Shown in pieces: positions 14,408 through 24,507 of a DNA stretch of 49,955 bases (the first letter of the stretch is position 1; each line of letters begins with the position of its first letter). The DNA comes from Acinetobacter populi. GTDB lineage: Bacteria > Pseudomonadota > Gammaproteobacteria > Pseudomonadales > Moraxellaceae. Below the pieces are notes generated by a model, which saw only the letters and a list, made by a program, of their open reading frames with translations, searched no databases and was not told the origin of the DNA. The stretch covers positions 596,481 to 646,435 of the forward strand of contig NZ_NEXX01000002.1 in assembly GCF_002174125.1 (NCBI RefSeq), read 5' to 3'. The translations under genes were made by a program, and so were the position numbers.

Positions 14408-15773
14408 GTTGTTTCTGCCATTGTTCCAGTTCTGATAAATGTGCAGGTTTTAATACCACCCACGGACGTTGTTGCTGAACCAAGGCTAAACCCTGTTGTG
14501 GCGAAGCAACAATGCCCTGATCAATTAACCATGCAATTAAAATACTACAGCTACGGGAATAACCCAAAGCACAATAAATCAATACTTTCTGAGTTTGCTG
14601 CTGTTGAGTCTGACTGTTTTTGGTCTGTTGCGTCATGTGCCGCATAATATGATTGAATCTCGCCACCGCTTCGGGAAACTGTTGATGCTGAATTGGAATT
14701 AAATCCAGACTATAAAATGCCTCATAACATTGATGTTCAACTTTGTGATGCGGCAATTCTGCACAACAATCGAATAGTGCCTGATATTGTCTGGCATGTT
14801 GCTGGGTCGGGATTCTGCCCAGATAAATTTCAATATTATTATGTTTTAAGATAAAGGAATCTTCGGCATGTTTTCTGGTCCACAATCGGCTATTCATCCA
14901 CGCAAAAAGCAAATAGGGAGACAATAACAGATAACTTGCCACAGTTAAGCGGCCATCAGGTTGTTTCTGAAACACCGTAGGTTGTCGTAATAGATAAGCC
15001 TGCGCCACCAACAACAAGGACATCGCCGGATAAAATAACCATAGCGCCCAAGACTGAATACTATAGGCTAATGCAGCCAAACCCAGTGCAGCGCACAGGT
15101 AAAATATGCCCAGCTTTAAATGTTTGGTCGTAAAAGATTGTCGTCCGATACGTAATGGTGAAAAACCCTGCAAGGGAAATAACCATAAACATAATGCACC
15201 CACCAAGAGCCCGGTCGGAATATCAATAAAATGATGTTGCCATGTGGTTAATACCGATAAGCCGATTAGCACTGACCAGCCATGTACCAGCCAACGCCAC
15301 TTTGCCGTGACATGCCGACGATAAAAATCCCATATAATGACCAGCAAAATAATATGCAGTGAAGGTGCCTGATTAAATGGCTTGTCAAAGCCCATCAACA
15401 CATCAAACCAGAGCCCAAAAAATCCATCTAACTCCGGGCGTTCAAAACTAAAGCGCAAGGGAAATAATAAAAAACATGTAATGGCAATGATTTGTGCCGA
15501 TAGCAGCCGCAATACCTGTTGCCGTAATTCGTGTTTACTCAGGCAAAGAATCAGCGATAAGCCATAAAACAAATCAATCGACCAATAAGGCACAATAGTC
15601 CATGCCCAAAGTGGAATATACTGCTCCCATGCAAATACAATGACCGGCACATCCTTGAGCCCGCTGGCATATTGATTGGCAAAACCATAACTGAGGAAGA
15701 AAAATGGTGCCAAAAAACAGAGCCAGAGTACACCATACAGCCAGACACCACGTTGTGGCTTATTGATCAGCAT
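14382..15773 (-). CDS. ynbD: PAP2-type phosphatase fused to a dual-specificity phosphatase (YnbD type)
   Basis: A 463-residue membrane protein with two phosphatase modules. The N-terminal part is polytopic and carries PAP2 motifs: PSLH with His140, and TTWQHHFID with His180 and Asp184. After further hydrophobic segments to about residue 290, a cytosolic domain carries the CX5R loop of cysteine phosphatases, Cys401 to Arg407 (CALGYSR). This architecture matches E. coli YnbD. It probably removes phosphate from a lipid phosphate such as a phosphatidyl-head-group phosphate intermediate; which module does so is unknown. It follows the ynbC-like gene by 28 bp. Confidence 0.88.
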   Translation of the reverse strand: MLINKPQRGVWLYGVLWLCFLAPFFFLSYGFANQYASGLKDVPVIVFAWEQYIPLWAWTIVPYWSIDLFYGLSLILCLSKHELRQQVLRLLSAQIIAITCFLLFPLRFSFERPELDGFFGLWFDVLMGFDKPFNQAPSLHIILLVIIWDFYRRHVTAKWRWLVHGWSVLIGLSVLTTWQHHFIDIPTGLLVGALCLWLFPLQGFSPLRIGRQSFTTKHLKLGIFYLCAALGLAALAYSIQSWALWLFYPAMSLLLVAQAYLLRQPTVFQKQPDGRLTVASYLLLSPYLLFAWMNSRLWTRKHAEDSFILKHNNIEIYLGRIPTQQHARQYQALFDCCAELPHHKVEHQCYEAFYSLDLIPIQHQQFPEAVARFNHIMRHMTQQTKNSQTQQQQTQKVLIYCALGYSRSCSILIAWLIDQGIVASPQQGLALVQQQRPWVVLKPAHLSELEQWQKQHEPNTFSI

Positions 15774-15801
15774 AAAACCGCTACCTTAAAAAATGTTGTC
15801 T

Positions 15802-17553
15802 TTATAGACGCTGTGCAACAGAAACGGTAAAAATACCAAATTCGTCAATACATTGGTCAATTTTTTTAAAGCCAGCATGTTCAACCAGCGCATCGATCTC
15901 GGCCTGAGACCGTAAACGCATCACCCATGCCTGTCCCTGACGGTGTGAAGTTAAAGCTCGGGCAATAAATTCCTGCTGTGGATGCCAGATTTGTCCGGTA
16001 TAAATCAAATAGCCACCTTTAGGAATTGCCTGTGCCAGTCCAGTTAACGATTGATTTAATAAGGTATTATCGGCAAATAGCTCATATAAACCGGACACGA
16101 CTGCCAGATTGGGTCGAGGTTCAATGGCAGCCAGTGAAGCAGTATCAAAGGCATCGCCCTGCTGAAATTGCGCCAGATGCTCAAGCTGTCGCTGTCGGAT
16201 TAACTGCTGTCCGGCCTCAACATTGAGCGCACTATAATCCCGCAGCAAAATCGACGCAGGTGGTTGTTGCAGATTTGCTACAGCATCGAGAATGTAGCGG
16301 CCATGTCCGGCGGCAATATCCAGTATGCGTAAATCCTTGCCTTGGGCCTGAATATTCACAGCATATTTTTTCAACAATACTTCAAGGTTTTGTTTACGCA
16401 CCCGAATACCACGCCAGCCGATAGCCTGCAAATATTGCCAGTCAATCAGCTTGCCAATCGGATTGGGACTTTCCAGTTGATCCCGATAGACAAAATCTAG
16501 TGTCGAACCGGAGTCATATCCGGTTTGCTCACCGATTTTCAACCCTTTGGAAAACTTGCTGCCCAGTTTTAAATTGGCTTTGGTCAATTGCCAGAATGCA
16601 TGTTTAATCGAATTTTTTGGCAAGGGTGTAGAAATTTCCTCAGCAATTGCACAACTTGCACCAATTTTATCGGCATCGAGAAGCTGCGGTGGCTGAAAAC
16701 TTTCAGCAAAATTTGCCAGAATAAAACGACGAATTTTTTCAAGCGCCAAATGGCGGTCTTTTTCGCCTAAAGTATCGTGATAAAAGCCTTCTAGTACATG
16801 CCATTCTTTTTTGGGATGCGGTAATTTCTCATAAAATTGTTGTTGAGGTTTTCGCTCTACCACAAAATCCGATCCCGAACAAAGCACCTGTGTCGGCACA
16901 AAAATGTTCTGTGCATCTGCCACCACTCGATCTGCCGCAGCATATAAACCCAAGAGCATACGCACCGATATGGCTTTGGCAATCTGTGGATCATTATCAT
17001 ATTGCTGTGCCCGTTCGACATCATGGGTCAGCATCGCGGCTTTGACATAGCTGGTAATGAAAAAATTACCACGCAATTTGTTTAATGCAGTCAAACCCGC
17101 ACGGGCAAAGGGCACATAAAGCTTGATATCAAATGCTGGTGAAGCCAAACATAAGGCACGAATTTGCGGTGCATAATCATGTACCCAAGTCGCCGCCAAC
17201 ACTGCCCCAACACTTTGTCCGATCACTGCAATATTTTCAGCTTTAATCTGATATTTATCCTGAATATGTTGCACAAAATACTGGATATCTTTCACACAAG
17301 CAGAAAAGCTCGGCGCATTGCCTCTTTCACCGGGCGATTGTCCATGTCCTCTGGCATCCCATGCAAAAAAATCAAATTCGGCTAATTGTAATTCTTCGAC
17401 CAAATGGGCCATTCGACCAGAATGCTCATGACCACGATGCAACATGACAATCGCCTTTTTATCCGTATCGGATGCCCGATCCCTTTGCCAATGTTGATAA
17501 AATAAAGCAATGCCATCATGGCTATTAAACGTATGCTGTGTGTTTTGATACAT
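15802..17553 (-). CDS. ynbC: Alpha/beta hydrolase fused to SAM-dependent methyltransferase (YnbC type)
   Basis: A 583-residue two-domain protein. Residues 1-285 form a serine hydrolase of the monoacylglycerol-lipase type: HRGHEHSGR near 39, nucleophile Ser114 in GQSVG, acid Asp229 in GSDF, base His259 in GFYHD. Residues about 320-580 form a class I methyltransferase with motif I at 410-418 (ILDIAAGHG). E. coli YnbC has the same arrangement and length. A lipid head-group methylation or deacylation step is plausible from the company it keeps, but no substrate is known. No signal peptide. It lies 30 bp after the ynbA-like gene. Confidence 0.9.
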   Translation of the reverse strand: MYQNTQHTFNSHDGIALFYQHWQRDRASDTDKKAIVMLHRGHEHSGRMAHLVEELQLAEFDFFAWDARGHGQSPGERGNAPSFSACVKDIQYFVQHIQDKYQIKAENIAVIGQSVGAVLAATWVHDYAPQIRALCLASPAFDIKLYVPFARAGLTALNKLRGNFFITSYVKAAMLTHDVERAQQYDNDPQIAKAISVRMLLGLYAAADRVVADAQNIFVPTQVLCSGSDFVVERKPQQQFYEKLPHPKKEWHVLEGFYHDTLGEKDRHLALEKIRRFILANFAESFQPPQLLDADKIGASCAIAEEISTPLPKNSIKHAFWQLTKANLKLGSKFSKGLKIGEQTGYDSGSTLDFVYRDQLESPNPIGKLIDWQYLQAIGWRGIRVRKQNLEVLLKKYAVNIQAQGKDLRILDIAAGHGRYILDAVANLQQPPASILLRDYSALNVEAGQQLIRQRQLEHLAQFQQGDAFDTASLAAIEPRPNLAVVSGLYELFADNTLLNQSLTGLAQAIPKGGYLIYTGQIWHPQQEFIARALTSHRQGQAWVMRLRSQAEIDALVEHAGFKKIDQCIDEFGIFTVSVAQRL

Positions 17554-17583
17554 AAATGATTCCTTTAAAACGCAATATTTTTT

Positions 17584-18249
17584 CTAGTGATCAATCTTTC
17601 TACTATTTTGAATACCGTACCTGATACGGTTAAAAATTGTCACCAGCAAAAGTAATAAAATAAATAGCAACAGACCATTAATCACATTATCGAGTCTATC
17701 GATGTTCAATGCCGGATATTTCTGCATTACACTCGGGATAAAGGCGATCACAATAGCCAGCAGACTAAATATAAATGCACGATCACTTTTCCCCATCGGC
17801 CCGTCATAACGGCGTGTTGCCCCAATCAAAGGTGCCATAACACCGGCATATTCACTGAGAATGGACAATAGGATCACCAGTGCCAGTAATTTTTGATCAA
17901 TCAGAGTAAAGGCAAAAAAACAGGCATAGAGTGCAGTATCACTGATCACATCACATAATTCGTTGAGATAAGCACCCAAGGTACTTTTCTGGGCAAATTC
18001 TCGTGCCAGCATGCCATCTATGGCATTCATCGCCATACGCAGCAGCATCCAGACCGGCAATAACAAAAAATAAAAAATCGAACCATCAGGGCTTTGCACA
18101 TGCTGATAAATCCAGAACGCTAGACCCACCGAAATCAACATGGCCGTCACGGTTACCATATTTGCCGTAATGCCGCAGCGATACAGTCCCCGAACCAAGG
18201 GTCGGAGTAAATTTTGAAATGCAGGTTTTAATTGATAAATAGATGGCAT
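17584..18249 (-). CDS. ynbA: CDP-alcohol phosphatidyltransferase (YnbA type) with altered motif
   Basis: A 221-residue membrane enzyme, first gene of the ynb-like cluster. It should exchange the CMP of a CDP-activated lipid for an alcohol. The family motif D-x2-DG-x2-AR-x8-G-x3-D-x3-D is recognisable at residues 75-100, but the first and third Asp are Asn (Asn75, Asn96), while Asp78 and Asp100 remain. As far as I recall, E. coli YnbA shows the same pattern, so it is probably a subfamily trait. About six hydrophobic segments. The alcohol acceptor is unknown. Confidence 0.88.
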   Translation of the reverse strand: MPSIYQLKPAFQNLLRPLVRGLYRCGITANMVTVTAMLISVGLAFWIYQHVQSPDGSIFYFLLLPVWMLLRMAMNAIDGMLAREFAQKSTLGAYLNELCDVISDTALYACFFAFTLIDQKLLALVILLSILSEYAGVMAPLIGATRRYDGPMGKSDRAFIFSLLAIVIAFIPSVMQKYPALNIDRLDNVINGLLLFILLLLLVTIFNRIRYGIQNSRKIDH

Positions 18250-18454
18250 TGTTATGTATTATTAAATCGTAGAATCTTGATCATAAAGGAAAAGTCCCAA
18301 TCTGAACATTGCTGTTTTTGTAAGCAAAAAGGACGCTGTAAAAACCTCAAGCCTTATGCTAAAAATTTATATCTTAATCTCTTTATCATCATCAATCAGG
18401 ACAAAAATTATGCTAGCTTAATCAGGCTTTTGCTACATATATGGAAAAAACAAC

Positions 18455-19732
18455 ATGGCATATAAAGATGAAACCCTGGCAATTCATGCAGGCTATAGCC
18501 CAGAACCAACCACAAAGGCAGTGGCTGTACCAATCTATCAAACTACGTCCTACGCATTTGATAATACACAGCACGGTGCCGATTTATTCGACCTGAAAGT
18601 ACCGGGTAATATTTATACTCGCATTACCAATCCGACCACCGCAGTACTCGAACAACGTCTTGCGGCACTAGAAGGCGGAATCGGGGCGTTGGCACTGGCG
18701 TCTGGTATGGCAGCAATTACCTATGCCATCCAAACCATTACCGAAGCCGGCGATAATATTGCATCAGTATCGACATTGTACGGTGGCACCTATAATTTAT
18801 TTGCCCATACTTTGCCTAAACAGGGCATTGAAGTACGCTTTTTTGATTATCAAAAACCAGAAAGCCTACGTCAATTGATCGATGATAAAACCAAACTGGT
18901 TTTTGTCGAATCTATTGGCAATCCACTTGGTAATATTATCGATCTGGAAGCCATTGCCAGCATTGCGCATGAATATGGTGTCCCGGTCGTGGTCGACAAT
19001 ACCGTTGCCACACCGGCCTTACAAAAATCATTTGAGTATGGTGCCGATATTGTGGTGCATTCACTGACCAAATATATTGGTGGACATGGTAATAGTATTG
19101 GCGGTGCCATTGTGGATAGTGGCAAATTCCCTTGGGGTAAATATCCAGAACGCTTCAAGGTTTTGAATACACCTGATCCAAGCTATCATGGGGTCAATTA
19201 TGTTGAGGCACTGGGTGAGGCAGCCTATATTGGTCGTGCCCGTGTGGTTCCATTACGTAATACCGGCGCAGCAATCAGCCCCTTGAGTGTATTTCTGATT
19301 TTACAGGGTCTGGAAACCTTATCCTTGCGTATAGAACGCCATACCGAAAATGCCTTGAAAGTTGCCCAGTATTTAAAACAACATGCCAAAGTCAATTGGG
19401 TCAACTATGCTGGACTACCTGATCATCCCGAACATGCACTGGCACAAAAATACGTCAAGGGTAAACCGTCTGCAATTCTTTCTTTTGGGGTAAAAGATGG
19501 CAAAGCCGGCGGCACCCGTTTTATTGATGCACTGCAACTGTTTACGCGATTGGTAAATATTGGTGATGCCAAAAGTCTGGCATGTCACCCTGCCACCACC
19601 ACACACCGCCAGTTAAACGAAACAGAACTAAAAGCTGCGGGCGTCAGTGAAGATATGGTGCGTTTGTCTGTAGGCATTGAACATATTGATGATTTAATTG
19701 CAGATCTGGAACAGGCGCTAGCGCAGGTTTAA
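18455..19732 (+). CDS. metY: O-acetylhomoserine aminocarboxypropyltransferase (O-acetylhomoserine sulfhydrylase)
   Basis: A 425-residue PLP enzyme of the Cys/Met metabolism family, full length for MetY. It makes homocysteine from O-acetylhomoserine and sulfide, in methionine biosynthesis. The PLP lysine is Lys206 in SLTKYIGGHG. Other family marks are ETLAIHAGY at the N-terminus, IYTRITNPTT near 50, and CHPATTTH near 380. The long insertion at about 225-265 typical of MetY (KYPERFKVLNTPDPSYHG) separates it from MetB/MetC. RBS GGAAAA lies before the ATG. It is monocistronic and ends at a strong terminator. Confidence 0.95.
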   Translation: MAYKDETLAIHAGYSPEPTTKAVAVPIYQTTSYAFDNTQHGADLFDLKVPGNIYTRITNPTTAVLEQRLAALEGGIGALALASGMAAITYAIQTITEAGDNIASVSTLYGGTYNLFAHTLPKQGIEVRFFDYQKPESLRQLIDDKTKLVFVESIGNPLGNIIDLEAIASIAHEYGVPVVVDNTVATPALQKSFEYGADIVVHSLTKYIGGHGNSIGGAIVDSGKFPWGKYPERFKVLNTPDPSYHGVNYVEALGEAAYIGRARVVPLRNTGAAISPLSVFLILQGLETLSLRIERHTENALKVAQYLKQHAKVNWVNYAGLPDHPEHALAQKYVKGKPSAILSFGVKDGKAGGTRFIDALQLFTRLVNIGDAKSLACHPATTTHRQLNETELKAAGVSEDMVRLSVGIEHIDDLIADLEQALAQV

Positions 19733-19759
19733 GCTTGATAACGTTTAATTCTTCTAGCT

Positions 19760-19788
19760 AAAACAGGGAGGACAAGCTCCCTGTTTTT
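19760..19788 (+). terminator. Terminator between metY and frmA
   Basis: AAAACAGGGAG and CTCCCTGTTTT form an 11-bp stem with a 6-base loop and a T-tract; A-rich on the other side, so it can serve both convergent genes. Confidence 0.9.
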
Positions 19789-19800
19789 TAACTTTAATAT

Positions 19801-21206
<1,406 letters not shown>

Positions 21207-21232
21207 GGCTTACTCATGACAAGGTTTTATAT

Positions 21233-21250
21233 ACTATACACCAGTATAGT
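21233..21250 (-). promoter_or_regulatory. Likely FrmR operator
   Basis: A perfect 7-bp inverted repeat ACTATAC-ACCA-GTATAGT lies upstream of frmR. Position, A/T-rich arms and a short C-containing centre fit the operators of this repressor family. Assignment by position, not by known binding. Confidence 0.6.
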
Positions 21251-21434
21251 TATCTATTTAAATGCTAAAGACACTTTTTAATGGCACAAATCCCCAAGTT
21301 ATATACACAAGTTATGCCAATTGATCACCGCCTAGAAAATGATCATGACATCTAAAATAAGCCTCTAGAAGACCGCGTAGCCTAAAACAATCGTTTTATT
21401 TTGGCTTATACTGCTACCAGCTTTGGAGCCCTTC

Positions 21435-22631
21435 ATGTCTAATCCCCCTTTACAGTTAAGCCGTGGTACAGCCGCTTATCGAGCGGTCATCCTTGCACTA
21501 TTTCTGGCAGGTTTTGCCTCATTTTCCCTGCTCTATTGTGTCCAGCCAATGTTGCCAGAACTGGCTCACTCTTTTCTGCTTCGCCCTTCGGAAAGCAGCT
21601 TTGCGCTGTCGTTTTCTACACTGGCACTGGCATTTGGGTTACTGATTACTGGGTTTATTTCTGATGCACTTGGTCGTAAACCGATCATGGTGTGCTCCCT
21701 GTTGGGTGCTTCAATTTTAACGATTTTAAGTAGTTTCATCCCCTCATGGTGGTTTTTTCTATTGAGCAGGATTGCCATTGGTTTATCTGTGAGTGGCGTT
21801 GCAGCCGTTGCCATGACCTATGTCGCAGAAGAAGTGCGTCCAGTTGATATCGGCTTTAGCATGGGCTTATATATTTCCGGGACAGCCATTGGCGGGATGA
21901 GTGGACGCTTGATGTCCGGCGTGCTGCTGGAATATATTTCATGGCATCATGTGATCTTGTTTCTGGGCATACTGAATCTGGCCATGTCCATTTTATTTTA
22001 TTATTTATTACCCGATTCCAGATTTTTTCAGGCCACGGCTTTTTCTTTAAAGAAATTAGGTAAAGGCTTTCAACTCCATCTAAAAAATCCACAACTCTGC
22101 ATTTTATTTGCACAGGCATTTATCCTGATGGGCTGTTTCGTTACGGTATATAACTATTTAAATTACTATTTATTACAGCCCCCCTTTAATGTGGCACAAA
22201 GTACTTTGGGTTTATTGGCCGCAGCCTATCTGGCTGGAATTTACAGTTCCCCACGTGCCGCGGCCTGGGCGCAACGCTTTGGGCGTAAACACCTGTTAAT
22301 TTTTATGCTGTGCAGCATGCTCATCGCTTTGTGGTTCATGGCAAGCGTACATCAGTTCTGGATACTGTGTATCGGGCTGGTTATGTTTACTTTTGCTTTT
22401 TTCGCCGCACACTCCACAGCCAGTAGTTGGGTATCACAGACAGCCAAGTCTCAGCGTGCCGTCGCTGCTTCGCTTTATTTATTTAGTTATTATTTTGGTT
22501 CAAGTTTTCTCGGCAGTAGTGGTGGTCTGGTGTGGGAAAACTATGGATGGTTTGGCTTAAGCCTAGCCCTGAGCCTTGTATTATGTCTTGGTATAGTGTT
22601 AGCGACTCGCTTACAGGACATTCGAGATTAA
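21435..22631 (+). CDS. MFS transporter, YnfM-like
   Basis: A 398-residue major facilitator with twelve expected membrane helices. It resembles E. coli YnfM closely: LLYCVQPMLPEL in helix 1, the GRKP loop at about residue 75 (DALGRKPIMV), GLYISGTAIGGMSGRL in helix 5, and AHSTASSW in the C-terminal half. The substrate is unknown; arabinose and drug-efflux relatives exist. I start at ATG 21435 (MSNPPLQ), which has GGAG eight bases upstream, instead of the TTG at 21423. Divergent from frmR. Confidence 0.9.
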   Translation: MSNPPLQLSRGTAAYRAVILALFLAGFASFSLLYCVQPMLPELAHSFLLRPSESSFALSFSTLALAFGLLITGFISDALGRKPIMVCSLLGASILTILSSFIPSWWFFLLSRIAIGLSVSGVAAVAMTYVAEEVRPVDIGFSMGLYISGTAIGGMSGRLMSGVLLEYISWHHVILFLGILNLAMSILFYYLLPDSRFFQATAFSLKKLGKGFQLHLKNPQLCILFAQAFILMGCFVTVYNYLNYYLLQPPFNVAQSTLGLLAAAYLAGIYSSPRAAAWAQRFGRKHLLIFMLCSMLIALWFMASVHQFWILCIGLVMFTFAFFAAHSTASSWVSQTAKSQRAVAASLYLFSYYFGSSFLGSSGGLVWENYGWFGLSLALSLVLCLGIVLATRLQDIRD

Positions 22632-22699
22632 ACACATGTTCTACATAATTAATCCATAACTTTAGCTCATATTTATATACGTCCTCAAGAACAACCCCC

Positions 22700-22730
22700 G
22701 AGGATATTTAGCAGTAAATATCCTCTTTTT
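22700..22730 (+). terminator. First of two tandem terminators after the MFS gene
   Basis: GAGGATATTTA and TAAATATCCTC form an 11-bp stem with a GCAG loop followed by five T. Confidence 0.9.
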
Positions 22731-22732
22731 AT

Positions 22733-22768
22733 GCCTAGATTTTTCCCCAAGAATCTAGGCTTTTTTTT
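22733..22768 (+). terminator. Second tandem terminator
   Basis: GCCTAGATT and AATCTAGGC form a 9-bp stem followed by eight T. It lies two bases after the first terminator's T-tract. Confidence 0.9.
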
Positions 22769-22932
22769 ACCTGAAATAATATAATCATTGCATAAATTTT
22801 CAATATTTATCAATATTCTTAATTTATTCATAATATTAAAAACAAATTACAACAAATACAATTTTTCTACTTTGCAATTTGCTGTAATGTCCTTAATGTC
22901 AATGACACTTAATTAAATGCAAAGGTGAAAAT
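22769..22932 (+). other. AT-rich upstream region of the RcnB-like gene
   Basis: With the two terminators before it, this makes a 301-bp stretch with no gene. The rest is AT-rich and must hold the promoter of the RcnB-like gene; a ribosome site AAGGTG precedes the ATG at 22933. I see no confident -35/-10 pair. Confidence 0.4.
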
Positions 22933-23310
22933 ATGAAACATTTCTCTAAAATCATGGCTGCTTCAGTATTATCAGTTTTCATGGCAAGTACAGCGTTTGC
23001 TGCGCCTGCACCACAACATGAACAACATGGCCAACAACCTTCTCAACAACAGCAAAAACCACAACAGCAGCAAAAGCCTCAGCAACAACAAAAACCTCAA
23101 CAACAGGTGAAAAAAGTAACGCCTTCAAAAGACTGGAAAGTGGGTGGTAAAGTACCTACTGCTTATCACTCAAACAATTATAAGGTTGGATATTCAGCGC
23201 ATAAATTACCAAAACCGGGTAAAAATCAACGCTGGATCAAAGTCAATAATGACTACGTTCTTGAAAATATCTTAACTCATGCAATTGTTAAAATCGTTAC
23301 TGGTCGCTAA
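22933..23310 (+). CDS. RcnB-like periplasmic protein with a Gln-rich linker
   Basis: A 125-residue exported protein. Signal peptide 1-23 (cleavage after TAFA). Residues 24-60 are low complexity: histidine/glutamine, then three QQQQKP-type repeats. The C-terminal part (about 65-125) fits the RcnB fold: DWKVGGKVPTAYH, YKVGYSAHKLPKPGKNQRWIKV, and NDYVLENILTHAIVKIV. RcnB relatives are tied to nickel/cobalt balance, but many members have no known role and no rcnA is nearby. Calling it a metal protein would be inference. Confidence 0.85.
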   Translation: MKHFSKIMAASVLSVFMASTAFAAPAPQHEQHGQQPSQQQQKPQQQQKPQQQQKPQQQVKKVTPSKDWKVGGKVPTAYHSNNYKVGYSAHKLPKPGKNQRWIKVNNDYVLENILTHAIVKIVTGR

Positions 23311-23329
23311 TCAGGATTTATTCGGATAA

Positions 23330-23372
23330 CACCTGCTTTAATGCTGATTTTTATCACACATTAAAGCAGGTG
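23330..23372. terminator. Long hairpin between convergent genes
   Basis: CACCTGCTTTAATG and CATTAAAGCAGGTG form a perfect 14-bp stem with a 15-base loop, between the RcnB-like gene and the aldo/keto reductase. T-tracts are weak on both sides. Confidence 0.7.
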
Positions 23373-23437
23373 ATTTAAAATAAAAAATATATATTCACTT
23401 TATTACACAATGATCAATTTATTTTTTACTCTCAACA

Positions 23438-24433
23438 CTATTGATTAATTACCGCATCAATTGCCTGTAATTCCTGTGCAGAAAAACTAAGATTATCCAG
23501 CGCTTTTACATTTTCAATCACCTGTTGTGATGTACTTGCCCCGATAATTGCAGAGCTGACATGCGGATCACGTAATACCCATGCCAAAGCCAATTGCGCC
23601 AGACTTTGTCCACGATTTTGGGCAATCTCATTGAGTTGTTTGATCTTATCCAGTAATCCGCTATCCAGCTGTTCCTGTTTTAGATAACGACTGCCCCGAC
23701 CAATCCGCGAGTCGGCAGGAATACCATTTAAATAACGCCCACCCAAAAGCCCCTGAGCCAAGGGAGAAAAAACAATAATGCCAAAACCGAGCTGGTCTGC
23801 ACTGTCAAACAAGCCTTGCTCAATCTCGCGATGGAATAGATTATACAATGGCTGATGCAATCTTAAAGGCACTTTATATTCGGCCAATTGTGCAGCAAGC
23901 TGTCTGGTCAGTTCCGGCGTATATCCCGAAGAAATACCAATATATAAAGCTTTTCCCTGTCTGATAATATCCGCCAGTGTTTCGGCAGTTTCCTCAAGCG
24001 GTGTCTCCGGGTCATAACGATGGGAATAAAAAATATCGACATAATCCACACCCAGCCGTTTTAAACTCTGATCCAGACTGGCAGTTAAATATTTTCGCGA
24101 ACTTCCGCCTTGTCCATAAGGTCCCGGCCACATATCCCAGCCTGCTTTGGTAGAAATGATCAATTCATCCCGGTAGGCTTTAAAATCCCGTTTTAAGAAA
24201 TGTCCGATATTACGTTCTGCGCTGCCAAATGGTGTGCCGTAGTTATTGGCCAGATCAAAGTGATTAATACCCAGATCAAATGCAGTATGCAAAATCTCCT
24301 GCTGTCGGCTTAGCGGTGTATCATCACCAAAGTTATGCCAGCAACCGAGAGACAATGGCGGCAAAACCAGACCACTTTTCCCGGCCTTTCGATAATTTAA
24401 TTGTTGATAACGGTTTTCTGCTGCAAAGTACAT
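23438..24433 (-). CDS. Aldo/keto reductase, YghZ/GpR type
   Basis: A 331-residue NADPH-dependent reductase of the AKR14/Kv-beta-like group, close to E. coli YghZ (L-glyceraldehyde 3-phosphate reductase). The catalytic tetrad is complete: Asp60, Tyr65, Lys96 and His138. Family blocks are HFDLANNYGTPFGSAE, TKAGWDMWPGPYG, and IIGASTSQQVIENV near the end. It lies 74 bp after the flavin monooxygenase on the same strand, so it may be co-transcribed with the sulfur genes. It has one Cys and two Met. It could reduce an aldehyde left after desulfonation, but that is inference. Confidence 0.9.
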   Translation of the reverse strand: MYFAAENRYQQLNYRKAGKSGLVLPPLSLGCWHNFGDDTPLSRQQEILHTAFDLGINHFDLANNYGTPFGSAERNIGHFLKRDFKAYRDELIISTKAGWDMWPGPYGQGGSSRKYLTASLDQSLKRLGVDYVDIFYSHRYDPETPLEETAETLADIIRQGKALYIGISSGYTPELTRQLAAQLAEYKVPLRLHQPLYNLFHREIEQGLFDSADQLGFGIIVFSPLAQGLLGGRYLNGIPADSRIGRGSRYLKQEQLDSGLLDKIKQLNEIAQNRGQSLAQLALAWVLRDPHVSSAIIGASTSQQVIENVKALDNLSFSAQELQAIDAVINQ

Positions 24434-24507
24434 AAGATGGCTCTCGTTAATTTTAGCTTATGAGGTTTTCGGTTATCTGGCACATCATGCTTTATACAGA
24501 TGGTGTT

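Noticed and set aside
18232..18465. 77-codon ORF with a CCFCKQKGRCK cluster.
   Set aside because: It spans the ynbA-metY divergent promoter region, overlaps both genes, and has no sign of coding beyond being open.
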